Source: Gracilaria domingensis (lineage: Eukaryota > Rhodophyta > Florideophyceae > Gracilariales > Gracilariaceae). Taken from it: DNA of 64,000 nucleotides. The stretch spans positions 52,437 through 116,436 of the forward strand of contig VCMS01000206.1 in assembly GCA_022539475.1 (NCBI GenBank), in the 5' to 3' direction. The notes under the pieces were generated by a model. The model had not been told where the DNA came from. It did no database searches and saw only the letters and a list, made by a program, of their open reading frames with translations. This document shows positions 11,701 through 20,894 of this stretch, piece by piece. A program made the translations under genes and the position numbers. Positions within the stretch are counted from its first letter, which is position 1. Every line of letters starts with the position of its first letter.

Positions 11701-12772
11701 CTGTCTCATTGTCTTGGCTAAGTTGTTGATCCCAAGCAAAACCAGCGTGAGTCATTAGCATACGTCGCGCCAATGCACCTTGGGGTTCCTTCTCTCTAAA
11801 CTCAATCACGCTCTCGGTATGTTGACACAAACACCGACTCCTTGTTGTGTAAACCATACGACTGCCGCCACTCAAAATAGTTTCTAGAGTAGCTAGTTCT
11901 TCCGAAGTGATATTATTGACCGGCCATACGTCGTCTACCAGCAACAGGCATTCGCGTTGGTTGAACCATGGCGCTACTGCACAGCACACTTCCTGCAGTG
12001 ATTTCATAGTTCGCAAGCTTCCGGCCAAAGTCTTGCCTCCTGTCAAGAGAACCACTTTTCTTATTTCTTGGATGATCGTGAACAACTTGGCCTCATTTCC
12101 AAGCTGCATGAACAGAATACCTCCCGGGAACTTCGTCTTCACTTCTTCTTCCCTGCACACTTGGCGAAGTGCACAGGTCTTGCCCGCCCCTCCGAGCCCA
12201 GATGCGATCACAGCAACGCTTCTGTTGCCCTGCTCCGATAGCACTGCCGCTTTTAGTCTACCTTCAGGCGAAGATTCTGATGCAAAGTCGAACGTTAAGC
12301 GGTCTGGATTCCTTGGAACATTATTCATCCCTTCTACATACACGTCGGGATCCACATGCGCTGGTGCATCCGGGATTTGTGCAGAAGGGCTGGGATTGAA
12401 ATCAAGTATCTCCTTGACGTTGCTCTCACATTCATCTAGTATCTGTTTCATTCTTTTCACACGATCGGAGGCCTTCGCATCTTCGATACTCTTGTGCCAA
12501 TGCTGCAGTTTGTTCTCAATCTCGCTGAGTTCTTCCGTGAATCCCTGAATTCTGACGTTCGAAATGAAATCAAGTTCTTCATTCTCTTGCAGATGCGTTA
12601 TGATCTGCACTGCCTGTTGATACTTTCGTTGCAACCGAACGAGGTGATCCTTGTTGTCAGCCACCAGATCCCGGCGCTCGTAGAGGGTGTTGATGACCTT
12701 CTCCACCTTCTCCAGCCCTTTGAGAAGGTCTCCAAACCTCGGAACAAGCCCTGGCAAAAGTGCTGCTGCCAT
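8753..12772 (-). CDS. Gene A: 4HB-like/NB-ARC/WD40 STAND ATPase (NLR/Apaf-1-like), 1,339 aa
   Basis: This is a predicted cytosolic STAND ATPase receptor. Numbering from the chosen start: residues 12-126 form an amphipathic helical region patterned like MLKL/HeLo-type four-helix bundles. NB-ARC has a P-loop GLGGAGKT (192-199), Walker B LLLVDDVW (276-283), the sensor-like GSRMVYTTRSR, CGGLPLAL (366-373) and IHDL (493-496) in place of MHD. An Apaf-1-like helical stretch follows (SYILDNLCRLLYESG...LSQPNW, about 597-627). From about 801 to the end there are 12 or more WD40 repeats ending in motifs such as TVRIWEVGSG, enough for two propellers. An upstream in-frame ATG at 12904 would add 44 residues. 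I chose 12772 because its product, MAAALLPG, aligns with the starts of C and D. By family analogy, ligand sensing by the WD40 end would drive oligomerisation. The frame has no introns and no defects. Confidence 0.85.
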   Translation of the reverse strand: MAAALLPGLVPRFGDLLKGLEKVEKVINTLYERRDLVADNKDHLVRLQRKYQQAVQIITHLQENEELDFISNVRIQGFTEELSEIENKLQHWHKSIEDAKASDRVKRMKQILDECESNVKEILDFNPSPSAQIPDAPAHVDPDVYVEGMNNVPRNPDRLTFDFASESSPEGRLKAAVLSEQGNRSVAVIASGLGGAGKTCALRQVCREEEVKTKFPGGILFMQLGNEAKLFTIIQEIRKVVLLTGGKTLAGSLRTMKSLQEVCCAVAPWFNQRECLLLVDDVWPVNNITSEELATLETILSGGSRMVYTTRSRCLCQHTESVIEFREKEPQGALARRMLMTHAGFAWDQQLSQDNETALSVVLEQCGGLPLALGIAGGAVREYSEQRLENFQNAWSDYVQGFNTINEVDEDRHGKLGLIVDSSLKALGNEGGFKEKFEKLCIVRKKQDIPLLMLQCLWGAKDLRETMKWAKKLYDVSVVRIRREDEGRTYIEIHDLVLDLAVDRTSEQLRTECFKTLIGNYKERAREMELEVVVDRRMSTDLAISGRRETRLTRLLKHAMICCGGSEDREIEGNDVDDAKESRREVRWAWWRFEDDSYILDNLCRLLYESGSLEELLWLLSQPNWVVMRLQESGMFYVNEDIEWGKSALCSTDSDTRSHMTHLEAVRQAAQMSHTFVVHNTREAWFQVHGRLLRHAQICERTKSFVAKIEECAPRPWAKASAGLLQQANEGSKEVIDLEDEFRVLCSFVRGHHVYAVLQNRLDFDLYWMSYDRKIGLQKTRKFQTEVEKVAGAFKAAVSTNLRIVAVGDVGGRVFVWDAETCLLCTTFKAHDNTIYDVTLNDDGTRVATGSADRTIRIWNVENGEMVGQALEGHTAAVWCVALSRDGSRVVSGSGDGTVRIWEVGSGEAVGQPLIAVTQPCEDGGVYCVAFSEDGTRVVCGTGEVSGSVRTGTVRIREVGSGMTVGQLQMGDVGCVRCVGFSENGKQVASGEEDGTVRIWKAESGEQMEEHHLTARNPCTCVAFDSDGTEVICGTADSTLRIWEVGREGRPFEPRGGDIVGVECVAISDDGRRVVCASGGATLQVWDAASGQAVGQPLAGRARVECVALSFDGRRVASGSLDGTLRVWEADSRAEVAQHRLRDGWPGGVAFSGDGARVAYASYHHAGRPLLEYALWVWRLQRAPAEARRMAERAAHVGSVAMSADGSRVAFGTADGALHVCDARSGARVCAPLQLGEGVRRVGVNADGTRVLCQLGSRRMALCDVQLGRRVGALLAPDDHAVSSLHVTWGSSLAEDEAWCWSESGPMWLGTFECRLIRTSDGANVFCDANLRPVCEIEW

Positions 12773-12957
12773 GTCTGTTGGGATACAGGATTGGGAGTAA
12801 GAAAGTGCCAAAAGTAGATGCAAATGATCGCGAGAAGCAAGAGCCGATGGACGTTTGCCAGGGATTGGCGACGGTATGTTGTGATGGGGAAGTTGTTGAA
12901 ACATTGACCAGCTTTGGTGCAGCGTGTGCGTGTACCAGTCGAGGAGTTGTCAACCAC

Positions 12958-13000
12958 TGCCAACTGTAGCGTCTGACACCAGGTGTCTCAAATTTGGTGT
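12958..13000 (-). promoter_or_regulatory. Conserved upstream block of gene A
   Basis: The block TGCCAACTGTA, CTGAC and TTGGTGTCGCGTG lies about 186 bp before the start codon. It recurs before B (19993-20035), C (26992-27026), D (32397-32434) and an orphan 5' flank (33550-33590), while surrounding sequence has diverged between C and A. This suggests a shared core promoter or 5' UTR element. The function is inferred. Confidence 0.4.
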
Positions 13001-13254
13001 CGCGTGTGTCGATGACTGCCATCAATGCGTTTCTGGGTGAAAAGTGAACACAAGACAGCGTGAGAGGCCATGTTTGTGTTGCAACACGCAACGCAAGCAC
13101 GCAAATCTTGCGTTCGAAATAGGGGGCTGAAAAAAGGTCGGAATCTATTGGAGCAAACTGTAGGAGTAAGGTGTTACTCAAGACAGTCAGGCGACCTTCT
13201 GATAGGAGTGTTTCAGGTGTCGGACGTGCAGAATAGACCTACCTCACGGACACA

Positions 13255-13735
13255 GTGAGCGGAGAGGGATCTGGTTTCTCTTTCGTAGCATCCCGTGGGA
13301 ATGCAGAACTGGTTGCCTCCGGGTCGGAAGAGGAACGCTCAGAGTGCCGAACACAAGGCGCCGGGACCCCAAAGCGCCGTGCTTCCCATGTGCGACGTGG
13401 TCACTCGCGTGGCTACGTGGCGCACGTGCGAATGAGGGCCACCACACTCGAGTGGCGCGTGCGGCACGCGCGCAGCGGCGCCGGCGCCGCGCGGCGCTGC
13501 GTCGCGCCGTGTGCACGGGCGGCGGCCCGCGCGCCGTGTCGGGCGCAGACGCCGGCGAGGCGCGCGCGTGCCGCTCGCGCTGCCACGAATCATGCCACGT
13601 GGAGGATCGAGCGATCGAGGCGGGGCGTCGCGCGCGGCCGTGGCGGCGCTGGCCTTCTTCGCGCGGCGCGCGTGTGCTGTGCACGGTGCACACGCGTGCC
13701 ACCAACGTGCGTGGCGCTGCGTGCGCTGACGGCGA
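13255..13735 (+). pseudogene. Decayed WD40 gene fragment, plus strand, upstream of gene A
   Basis: The plus-strand frames give NAELVASGSEEE, RHARSGAG and RAVSGADAGEARAC, recognisable as pieces of WD40 repeats (compare ELIATGSEDG, VWDARSG, VVSGSADGTVRIW). They are spread over two frames with no intact repeat. It is very GC- and CpG-rich and points away from gene A. Related relics lie before genes C and D. Long minus-strand open frames here are by-products of base composition. Confidence 0.5.
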
Positions 13736-13859
13736 GTGCGTGGGGGCGAGAAAATGGTACAGCGTGTTGCTCGCGCTCAGTCCGCGCAGCTGCGCAGGCT
13801 GCGTTTGGCTTCCTTTTAGGCAACTGATAGCAAACACCATCCACCCTTTCTCTTGAGCA

Positions 13860-14930
13860 GTTACTGCTAAGCGTCAAATATGTATCCATGAGTTTAAAGT
13901 GTTCTTCTCATCGCCTTTGCTGCATTACACAAACAGTTTTATTCATTCCATACCACCAAACGGTTCCAAAGCACACGTTTCCTCGTTGTCTCTAAGAGAC
14001 GTTGCATGCGCTCCAGCTGCTCTGATCTGTCGCATTCAGACTTATATCTGCCCTACAATCTAATCATTTACTTCGAAGAAAGTAGTCTTTATAATCTGAA
14101 CATTTCCACTAAATTTAGATACTGTTTTTCCACATTTAGAGATGATTTGTGTTTATCGGCATTTAATTTGTTTGCATTTACGCTAAACTGAAAAAGTACA
14201 TCACAGTTTCACATAAAAAACAATACATTTCTCAATTTAAGTGGCATTGTACACTGTTGCGTCGAGTTGAGATCTGGACCATGTTCAAGACGTTTCAGTG
14301 AATCATAGCTAGGTAAACAGAAAACATCCCATATCTATGCGAAACAAATTTTGAATCTTCTTGTAATTGTTTTAGCTTAAACGCTATTTTGGTTCTGTTC
14401 TAGCGATTATCCAATTAAAATTTTATCTTAATGTTTCAAAAGGATAACATTTTTTTTTTGACTTACTTAGAGTTATCGATGGCTTGAACGAGCTTTTTAC
14501 ACTAAATATCCAACCTTCTGCTTCCTTTTTTTGGAGAATCTTAAAATACGAACGGCATCACCGGGTCGTATTCGTGACTACATTTTGGAGCTGTTCCTGA
14601 ACTCACGGTCATCAAGAAAAACTGTAAACTAAGCATTCATATACATCGTTTCATTCGTTCTTAGTGGTTTTAGTCTTCAAATGAAAAACATCACAGAAAA
14701 GAATTTTGAGAGATCACTACAAGTACAAGGTGCGACGGATGTCTGGCCGGAATCTTTTGTACAGTGGCTAATGCACAAGAATCATAGTCACACCTATTCG
14801 TTCAAAATTAAGACCCGTTCACATCAAATTGATCAAAGTTCATATTCAGATCTAGCACATTCTTCGAATCTCTTTTACTGGCTTTCTGATTACCCGAGAG
14901 CGAATTGGCCTCACCTACCAAGTTGCTGTT
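13860..14930. other. AT-rich spacer between genes A and B
   Basis: About 1.07 kb of AT-rich sequence sharply different from the GC-rich blocks on both sides. No gene, RNA or repeat is supported. The 85-codon open frame at 14681-14938 has no recognisable features. The stretch recurs at 20895-21966 as part of the tandem duplication. Confidence 0.4.
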
Positions 14931-15009
14931 GTAAGTGAGTGCGACGATCATTCTTCAAAACTCTGATGAGATTTGCTTCTGAATGTTTTTTGCACGGCGG
15001 AGGTAGTCT

Positions 15010-15185
15010 AAGCAGGTTACGTCCCCAGTTTTCCCGCCAGTACTTTGGCAAGCAGCGCGTGACCGCCCATCGTCGCTGCCTGAAAAGCCGTTCTGCCGAG
15101 GTTGCTGGAGCTGTTCACGTCAAGAGCCGCCCGACGGCAGCGCTTCTACCACCGCCAGGTGTCCCTGACCTGACATCGTGCATCC
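15010..15185 (-). pseudogene. Ankyrin-repeat relic
   Basis: Read on the minus strand the segment gives GHLAVVEAL, then after a one-base shift DVNSSSNLGRTAFQAATMGG and HALLAKVLAG. This is the consensus shape of two ankyrin repeats (G-H-x2-V-V-x2-L-L, A-D-V-N, G-x-T-A-L-x-x-A). Only about 55 residues survive and they are frameshifted. An identical copy lies at 22046-22221. Confidence 0.55.
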
Positions 15186-15400
15186 GCTGCAGCTTCTGCC
15201 ACACGCCATGGGTATCTATGTACCGGAATGGAGATGCAGCGGCGGACGTCCTCAAGTGCGGCATGTGCTGTCGACGAGGCTTTCCGCGCGCGTTGGCGCA
15301 AGCGCCATGGCGCGCATGACGGCATGGAGACACGACAACCTGCAATCGGCTGCAGATTTGGCTACGTTGCGACCTGCCCATTGCGACAAGTGGATGCCCC
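15185..15400 (+). pseudogene. Relic of the 5' end of the E1/E2 membrane-protein family
   Basis: The DNA aligns with the start of gene E1 (45700-45850). Shared landmarks are CCACACGCCATGG, TCCTCAAGT followed by CATGTGCTG, and GCGCCATGGC...GCATGGAGACACG. The reading frame is destroyed. A copy lies at 22221-22436 and a second related relic at 27635-27830. Confidence 0.6.
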
Positions 15401-15770
15401 CGCTGCGCACCGCGAGCGGTGCGACGTGCGCGTGTCATGCGCCGACGCCGCTACCGCGGAGGCGCGGCGCCCTTTTTGTTTGGGCTGGGCGCGCAGCGTG
15501 TCGCCAGCGGCGGCCACTCGCCGCGTGTCCCGCACGCGCACGGCGCCGCCGCGCGAGCGCGCATGCCGTGCGCGCGCGCTGTCGCGCACGTCAGCAACGT
15601 GTCGCGCGCGCCATCTCTGTCAAGCGCCAGTTGCGTGCAACGCGCGGACGCCGTCGCGCTCTCCCGTGTTGCTCGCCGACTTGTTATGGTGCGCCTGCGA
15701 CGCCAACTGCGGTGGTGCACGGCGTTCGGCGTGAGCAAGAAGCGCGCCGACAGCTGCATTATTCGGTTGC
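15400..15770 (-). pseudogene. Decayed WD40 fragment just downstream of gene B
   Basis: Minus-strand frames show LALDRDGARDTLLTCATARAHG and GGAVRVRDTRRVAAAGD, typical WD40 strand fragments in shifted frames. Strong GC and CpG enrichment. It directly follows the gene B stop codon, and a related segment follows gene D (27845-28170). This suggests a tail of a lost paralogue or an extra set of repeats. Confidence 0.45.
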
Positions 15771-15784
15771 TTTGTAAATGTTAG

Positions 15785-18700
15785 CTACCACTCTATCTCG
15801 CACACGGGCCGGAAGTTGGCGTCGCGGAATACGCTGGCACTATCGCTCGTGCGAATGAGACCGCACTCGAATATGCCCAACCACATCGGCCCGCACTCAG
15901 ACCAGCACCATGCTTCCCATTCAGGCAAACGGCTGCCCCAAGTGACGTGCATGGAGCTGACGGCGTGGTCGTCGGGAGCGAGCAGCGCGCCGACGCGCCG
16001 CCCGAGCTGCACGTCGCACAGCGCCATGCGGCGGCTGCCCAACTGGCACAGCACGCGCGTGCCGTCGCCGTTGGCGCCCACGCGGTGCAATGCTTCGCCC
16101 AACTGGAGCGGCGCGCACACGCGCGCGCCGCTGCGCGCGTCGCACACGTGCAGCGCGCCGCCTCGCGTGCCGAACGCCACGCGTGAGCCGTCGGCGCTCA
16201 TCGCCACGCACCACACGTTGAAGGCGCGCTCCGCCATGCGCTGCGCCTCCGCCGCCGCGCTCTGCAGCCGCCACACGCATAGCGAGTACTCCAAACGCGG
16301 CCTGCCCGCGTGGCCATACGACGCGTACGCCACGCGCGTGCCGTCGCCGCTGAACGCCACCCTGCCCGGCGCACCATCGCGCAGTCGGTGCTGCGCCACC
16401 TCCGCTCCGCTCTCCGCGTCCCACACGCGCAGCGTCCCGTCGATCGACCCGGACGCCACTCGCCTCCCGTCGCAGCTCAGCGCAACGCTCAGCACCAGAC
16501 CAGTGTGCCCCACCAGCGGCCGTCCCACCGCCTGGCCGCTCGCAGCGTCCCACACTTGCAGCGTTGCGTCCCCCGACCCGCACACCACTCGCTTCCCATC
16601 ACCGCTGATCGCAACGCAATGCACCCCGACAATGTCATCGCCGCGCGGCTCAAACGGCCGCCCTCTCCTTCCCACCTCCCATATCCGCAACGCCGAATCA
16701 GCTGTCCCGCAAATCACCTCCGTCCCGTCGCTGCTGAACGCCACGCATCTGCATGCACTCTTTGCCGTCAGATGGTGCTCCTCCACCCGCTCCCCGCTTT
16801 CCGCGTTCCATATCCGTACCGTCCCGTCCTGCTCCCCGGACGCCACCTGCTTTCCGTCCTCACTTAACGCGACAAACTCCACACAACCAATGTCACCTAT
16901 TCGAGGCTGTCCCACCATCATTCCGCTCTCGACTTCCCATATCTGCACCCTTCCTGTTCTTACACTTCCCGACACTTCCTCCGTCCCGCAAACTACTCGC
17001 TGCCCGTCGCCGCTGAATGCAACGCAGTACACGCGACCACTTGCCTCGCACGGCTTTCGTACCATCAGCGGCTGTCCTATCGCCTCACCGCTCCCAACCT
17101 CCCATATCCGCACAGTTCCGTCCGCTGATCCGGAAACCACTCGACTCCCGTCCCCGCTCAACGCAACGCACAAAACTTCAGCGGTGTGGCCCTCCAGAGC
17201 TGTTCCTACCATCTCTCCGTTCCCAACATTCCATATACGAATAGTGCTGTCCGCCGACCCAGTCGCCACTCGACTGCCGTTATTGTTAACCGCAACACCC
17301 CAGATCGTAGCCTCGTGTGCCTTGAACGTCCTGCACAGAGAGCAAGTTTCTACGTACCATACAAACACTTTTCCGCTCACATCACCAACCGCAACGTTTT
17401 TCAGGTCGGCAGATATGGCTGCCTGGTAAACGTCAGCAACGTTTTCCCCTTCCGTTTGAAACTTTCTTCTCTTCTCGAACCCGATCTTACGGTCATACCA
17501 CATCCAATACACATGTAAATCTACACGCGATTGCAGAACAGCGTAAACGTGATGACCCCGGACGAATGAACAAAGAATTCGAAACGAGGCTTCCAAATCA
17601 ATCACCTCGTTCAACCCTTCATTTGCCTGTTGTAACAATCCCGTCGACGCCTTGGCCCAGGGCCTGGGAGCACATTCTTCAATCTTTGCAACAAAACTTC
17701 TCGTTCTTTCACAAATCTGCGCGTGTCGTAGCAATCGTCCATGCACTTGGAACCACGCTTCACGTGTGTTTCGCACAACGAACGTATGACTCATCTGAGC
17801 CGCTTGGCGAATCGTCTCCAAATGTGTCATGTGGCTCCTTGTGTCAGAGTCTGTGCTGCACAAAGCTGATTTGCCCCACTCAATGTCCTCATTCACATAG
17901 AACATGCCGCTCTCTTGGAGGCGCATCACAACCCAGTTTGGTTGCGAAAGCAACCACAGTAGCTCTTCCAGGGAGCCGGATTCGTATAGCAGTCGACACA
18001 GATTGTCCAAGATGTAACTGTCATCTTCAAACCTCCACCACGCCCAACGAACTTCTCTTCTCGATTCCTTAGCATCATCAACATCATTGCCTTCAATCTC
18101 ACGGTCTTCACTACCTCCACAACATATCATTGCATGCTTCAATAGTCGTGTCAGTCTTGTCTCTCTTCGTCCGGAAATCGCCAGATCGGTTGACATTCGT
18201 CTATCGACCACAACTTCTAATTCCATTTCTCGAGCTCTTTCCTTGTAGTTTCCAATCAACGTCTTGAAACATTCCGTTCTCAATTGTTCCGACGTCCTAT
18301 CAACGGCCAGGTCTAAAACAAGATCGTGAATCTCAATGTACGTACGGCCTTCATCTTCCCTTCGAATTCGCACAACCGACACATCGTACAGCTTCTTGGC
18401 CCACTTCATCGTTTCTCTCAAGTCCTTTGCGCCCCACAAACATTGCAACATCAACAAAGGAATGTCTTGCTTCTTCCGAACAATGCATAACTTCTCAAAC
18501 TTTTCCTTAAACCCTCCCTCATTTCCCAACGCCTTCAACGAACTGTCCACGATCAGTCCCAGTTTCCCATGCCGGTCTTCATCAACTTCATTGATGGTAT
18601 TGAATCCCTGCACGTAGTCGCTCCATGCGTTTTGAAAGTTTTCCAAACGCTGCTCCGAGTATTCGCGCACCGCACCTCCCGCAATACCAAGTGCTAGTGG

Positions 18701-19807
18701 AAGACCTCCACATTGCTCCAACACAACACTTAAGGCTGTCTCATTGTCTTGGCTAAGTTGTTGATCCCAAGCAAAACCAGCGTGAGTCATTAGCATACGT
18801 CGCGCCAATGCACCTTGGGGTTCCTTCTCTCTAAACTCAATCACGCTCTCGGTATGTTGACACAAACACCGACTCCTTGTTGTGTAAACCATACGACTGC
18901 CGCCACTCAAAATAGTTTCTAGAGTAGCTAGTTCTTCCGAAGTGATATTATTGACCGGCCATACGTCGTCTACCAGCAACAGGCATTCGCGTTGGTTGAA
19001 CCATGGCGCTACTGCACAGCACACTTCCTGCAGTGATTTCATAGTTCGCAAGCTTCCGGCCAAAGTCTTGCCTCCTGTCAAGAGAACCACTTTTCTTATT
19101 TCTTGGATGATCGTGAACAACTTGGCCTCATTTCCAAGCTGCATGAACAGAATACCTCCCGGGAACTTCGTCTTCACTTCTTCTTCCCTGCACACTTGGC
19201 GAAGTGCACAGGTCTTGCCCGCCCCTCCGAGCCCAGATGCGATCACAGCAACGCTTCTGTTGCCCTGCTCCGATAGCACTGCCGCTTTTAGTCTACCTTC
19301 AGGCGAAGATTCTGATGCAAAGTCGAACGTTAAGCGGTCTGGATTCCTTGGAACATTATTCATCCCTTCTACATACACGTCGGGATCCACATGCGCTGGT
19401 GCATCCGGGATTTGTGCAGAAGGGCTGGGATTGAAATCAAGTATCTCCTTGACGTTGCTCTCACATTCATCTAGTATCTGTTTCATTCTTTTCACACGAT
19501 CGGAGGCCTTCGCATCTTCGATACTCTTGTGCCAATGCTGCAGTTTGTTCTCAATCTCGCTGAGTTCTTCCGTGAATCCCTGAATTCTGACGTTCGAAAT
19601 GAAATCAAGTTCTTCATTCTCTTGCAGATGCGTTATGATCTGCACTGCCTGTTGATACTTTCGTTGCAACCGAACGAGGTGATCCTTGTTGTCAGCCACC
19701 AGATCCCGGCGCTCGTAGAGGGTGTTGATGACCTTCTCCACCTTCTCCAGCCCTTTGAGAAGGTCTCCAAACCTCGGAACAAGCCCTGGCAAAAGTGCTG
19801 CTGCCAT
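15785..19807 (-). CDS. Gene B: chimeric 4HB-like/NB-ARC/WD40 STAND ATPase, 1,340 aa
   Basis: The architecture is that of gene A, with four-helix-like N-terminus, NB-ARC (GLGGAGKT, LLLVDDVW, GGLPLAL, IHDL), helical linker and WD40 array. Its N-terminal 660 or so residues are identical to gene A, while the rest matches gene C, including 15785-17825 against 22821-24861 with one synonymous difference. The switch occurs within codons for S-H-M-T-H-L-E, in the helical linker about 130 residues before the first WD40 repeat. So B pairs A's ATPase with C's sensor. The frame is open throughout. The junction lies C-terminal to C's premature stop, which B therefore lacks. The start at 19807 is chosen as for gene A; an in-frame ATG at 19939 is also present. 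Confidence 0.85.
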   Translation of the reverse strand: MAAALLPGLVPRFGDLLKGLEKVEKVINTLYERRDLVADNKDHLVRLQRKYQQAVQIITHLQENEELDFISNVRIQGFTEELSEIENKLQHWHKSIEDAKASDRVKRMKQILDECESNVKEILDFNPSPSAQIPDAPAHVDPDVYVEGMNNVPRNPDRLTFDFASESSPEGRLKAAVLSEQGNRSVAVIASGLGGAGKTCALRQVCREEEVKTKFPGGILFMQLGNEAKLFTIIQEIRKVVLLTGGKTLAGSLRTMKSLQEVCCAVAPWFNQRECLLLVDDVWPVNNITSEELATLETILSGGSRMVYTTRSRCLCQHTESVIEFREKEPQGALARRMLMTHAGFAWDQQLSQDNETALSVVLEQCGGLPLALGIAGGAVREYSEQRLENFQNAWSDYVQGFNTINEVDEDRHGKLGLIVDSSLKALGNEGGFKEKFEKLCIVRKKQDIPLLMLQCLWGAKDLRETMKWAKKLYDVSVVRIRREDEGRTYIEIHDLVLDLAVDRTSEQLRTECFKTLIGNYKERAREMELEVVVDRRMSTDLAISGRRETRLTRLLKHAMICCGGSEDREIEGNDVDDAKESRREVRWAWWRFEDDSYILDNLCRLLYESGSLEELLWLLSQPNWVVMRLQESGMFYVNEDIEWGKSALCSTDSDTRSHMTHLETIRQAAQMSHTFVVRNTREAWFQVHGRLLRHAQICERTRSFVAKIEECAPRPWAKASTGLLQQANEGLNEVIDLEASFRILCSFVRGHHVYAVLQSRVDLHVYWMWYDRKIGFEKRRKFQTEGENVADVYQAAISADLKNVAVGDVSGKVFVWYVETCSLCRTFKAHEATIWGVAVNNNGSRVATGSADSTIRIWNVGNGEMVGTALEGHTAEVLCVALSGDGSRVVSGSADGTVRIWEVGSGEAIGQPLMVRKPCEASGRVYCVAFSGDGQRVVCGTEEVSGSVRTGRVQIWEVESGMMVGQPRIGDIGCVEFVALSEDGKQVASGEQDGTVRIWNAESGERVEEHHLTAKSACRCVAFSSDGTEVICGTADSALRIWEVGRRGRPFEPRGDDIVGVHCVAISGDGKRVVCGSGDATLQVWDAASGQAVGRPLVGHTGLVLSVALSCDGRRVASGSIDGTLRVWDAESGAEVAQHRLRDGAPGRVAFSGDGTRVAYASYGHAGRPRLEYSLCVWRLQSAAAEAQRMAERAFNVWCVAMSADGSRVAFGTRGGALHVCDARSGARVCAPLQLGEALHRVGANGDGTRVLCQLGSRRMALCDVQLGRRVGALLAPDDHAVSSMHVTWGSRLPEWEAWCWSECGPMWLGIFECGLIRTSDSASVFRDANFRPVCEIEW

Positions 19808-19992
19808 GTCTGTTGGGATACAGGATTGGGAGTAAGAAAGTGCCAAAAGTAGATGCAAATGATCGCGAGAAGCAAGAGCCGATGGACGTTTGCCAGGGAT
19901 TGGCGACGGTATGTTGTGATGGGGAAGTTGTTGAAACATTGACCAGCTTTGGTGCAGCGTGTGCGTGTACCAGTCGAGGAGTTGTCAACCAC

Positions 19993-20035
19993 TGCCAACT
20001 GTAGCGTCTGACACCAGGTGTCTCAAATTTGGTGT
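19993..20035 (-). promoter_or_regulatory. Conserved upstream block of gene B
   Basis: Duplicate of the block at 12958-13000, about 186 bp before the gene B start. It is inherited with the tandem duplication, so gene B should share gene A's promoter. Confidence 0.4.
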
Positions 20036-20289
20036 CGCGTGTGTCGATGACTGCCATCAATGCGTTTCTGGGTGAAAAGTGAACACAAGACAGCGTGAGA
20101 GGCCATGTTTGTGTTGCAACACGCAACGCAAGCACGCAAATCTTGCGTTCGAAATAGGGGGCTGAAAAAAGGTCGGAATCTATTGGAGCAAACTGTAGGA
20201 GTAAGGTGTTACTCAAGACAGTCAGGCGACCTTCTGATAGGAGTGTTTCAGGTGTCGGACGTGCAGAATAGACCTACCTCACGGACACA

Positions 20290-20770
20290 GTGAGCGGAGA
20301 GGGATCTGGTTTCTCTTTCGTAGCATCCCGTGGGAATGCAGAACTGGTTGCCTCCGGGTCGGAAGAGGAACGCTCAGAGTGCCGAACACAAGGCGCCGGG
20401 ACCCCAAAGCGCCGTGCTTCCCATGTGCGACGTGGTCACTCGCGTGGCTACGTGGCGCACGTGCGAATGAGGGCCACCACACTCGAGTGGCGCGTGCGGC
20501 ACGCGCGCAGCGGCGCCGGCGCCGCGCGGCGCTGCGTCGCGCCGTGTGCACGGGCGGCGGCCCGCGCGCCGTGTCGGGCGCAGACGCCGGCGAGGCGCGC
20601 GCGTGCCGCTCGCGCTGCCACGAATCATGCCACGTGGAGGATCGAGCGATCGAGGCGGGGCGTCGCGCGCGGCCGTGGCGGCGCTGGCCTTCTTCGCGCG
20701 GCGCGCGTGTGCTGTGCACGGTGCACACGCGTGCCACCAACGTGCGTGGCGCTGCGTGCGCTGACGGCGA
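20290..20770 (+). pseudogene. Decayed WD40 fragment upstream of gene B
   Basis: Exact duplicate of the relic at 13255-13735, carried by the tandem duplication. Confidence 0.5.
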
Positions 20771-20894
20771 GTGCGTGGGGGCGAGAAAATGGTACAGCGT
20801 GTTGCTCGCGCTCAGTCCGCGCAGCTGCGCAGGCTGCGTTTGGCTTCCTTTTAGGCAACTGATAGCAAACACCATCCACCCTTTCTCTTGAGCA

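Larger units (their letters stand above)
10791..17825. repeat. 7,035-bp tandem duplication, unit 1
   Basis: The unit contains the N-terminal half of gene A, the A-B spacer and the WD40 half of gene B. It matches unit 2 (17826-24861) almost perfectly. I found one homopolymer difference (four versus five T near 14391/21426) and one substitution (T at 16279, C at 23315) that is synonymous in the genes. The joint lies in an 11-bp stretch (10791-10801, 17826-17836, 24862-24872) shared by A, B and C. Confidence 0.9.

Noticed and set aside
12773-12904. Extra 44 N-terminal residues for gene A (and B at 19939)
   Set aside because: The extension is in frame, but C and D start at MASAL/MASAI, which align with the internal Met of A and B, and the extension has no counterpart in C. 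I kept the internal start.
14681-14938. 85-codon open frame in the AT-rich spacer (also 21717-21974)
   Set aside because: Duplicated only as part of the 7-kb unit, with no motif, no hydrophobic or repeat pattern and no start context. It cannot be supported.
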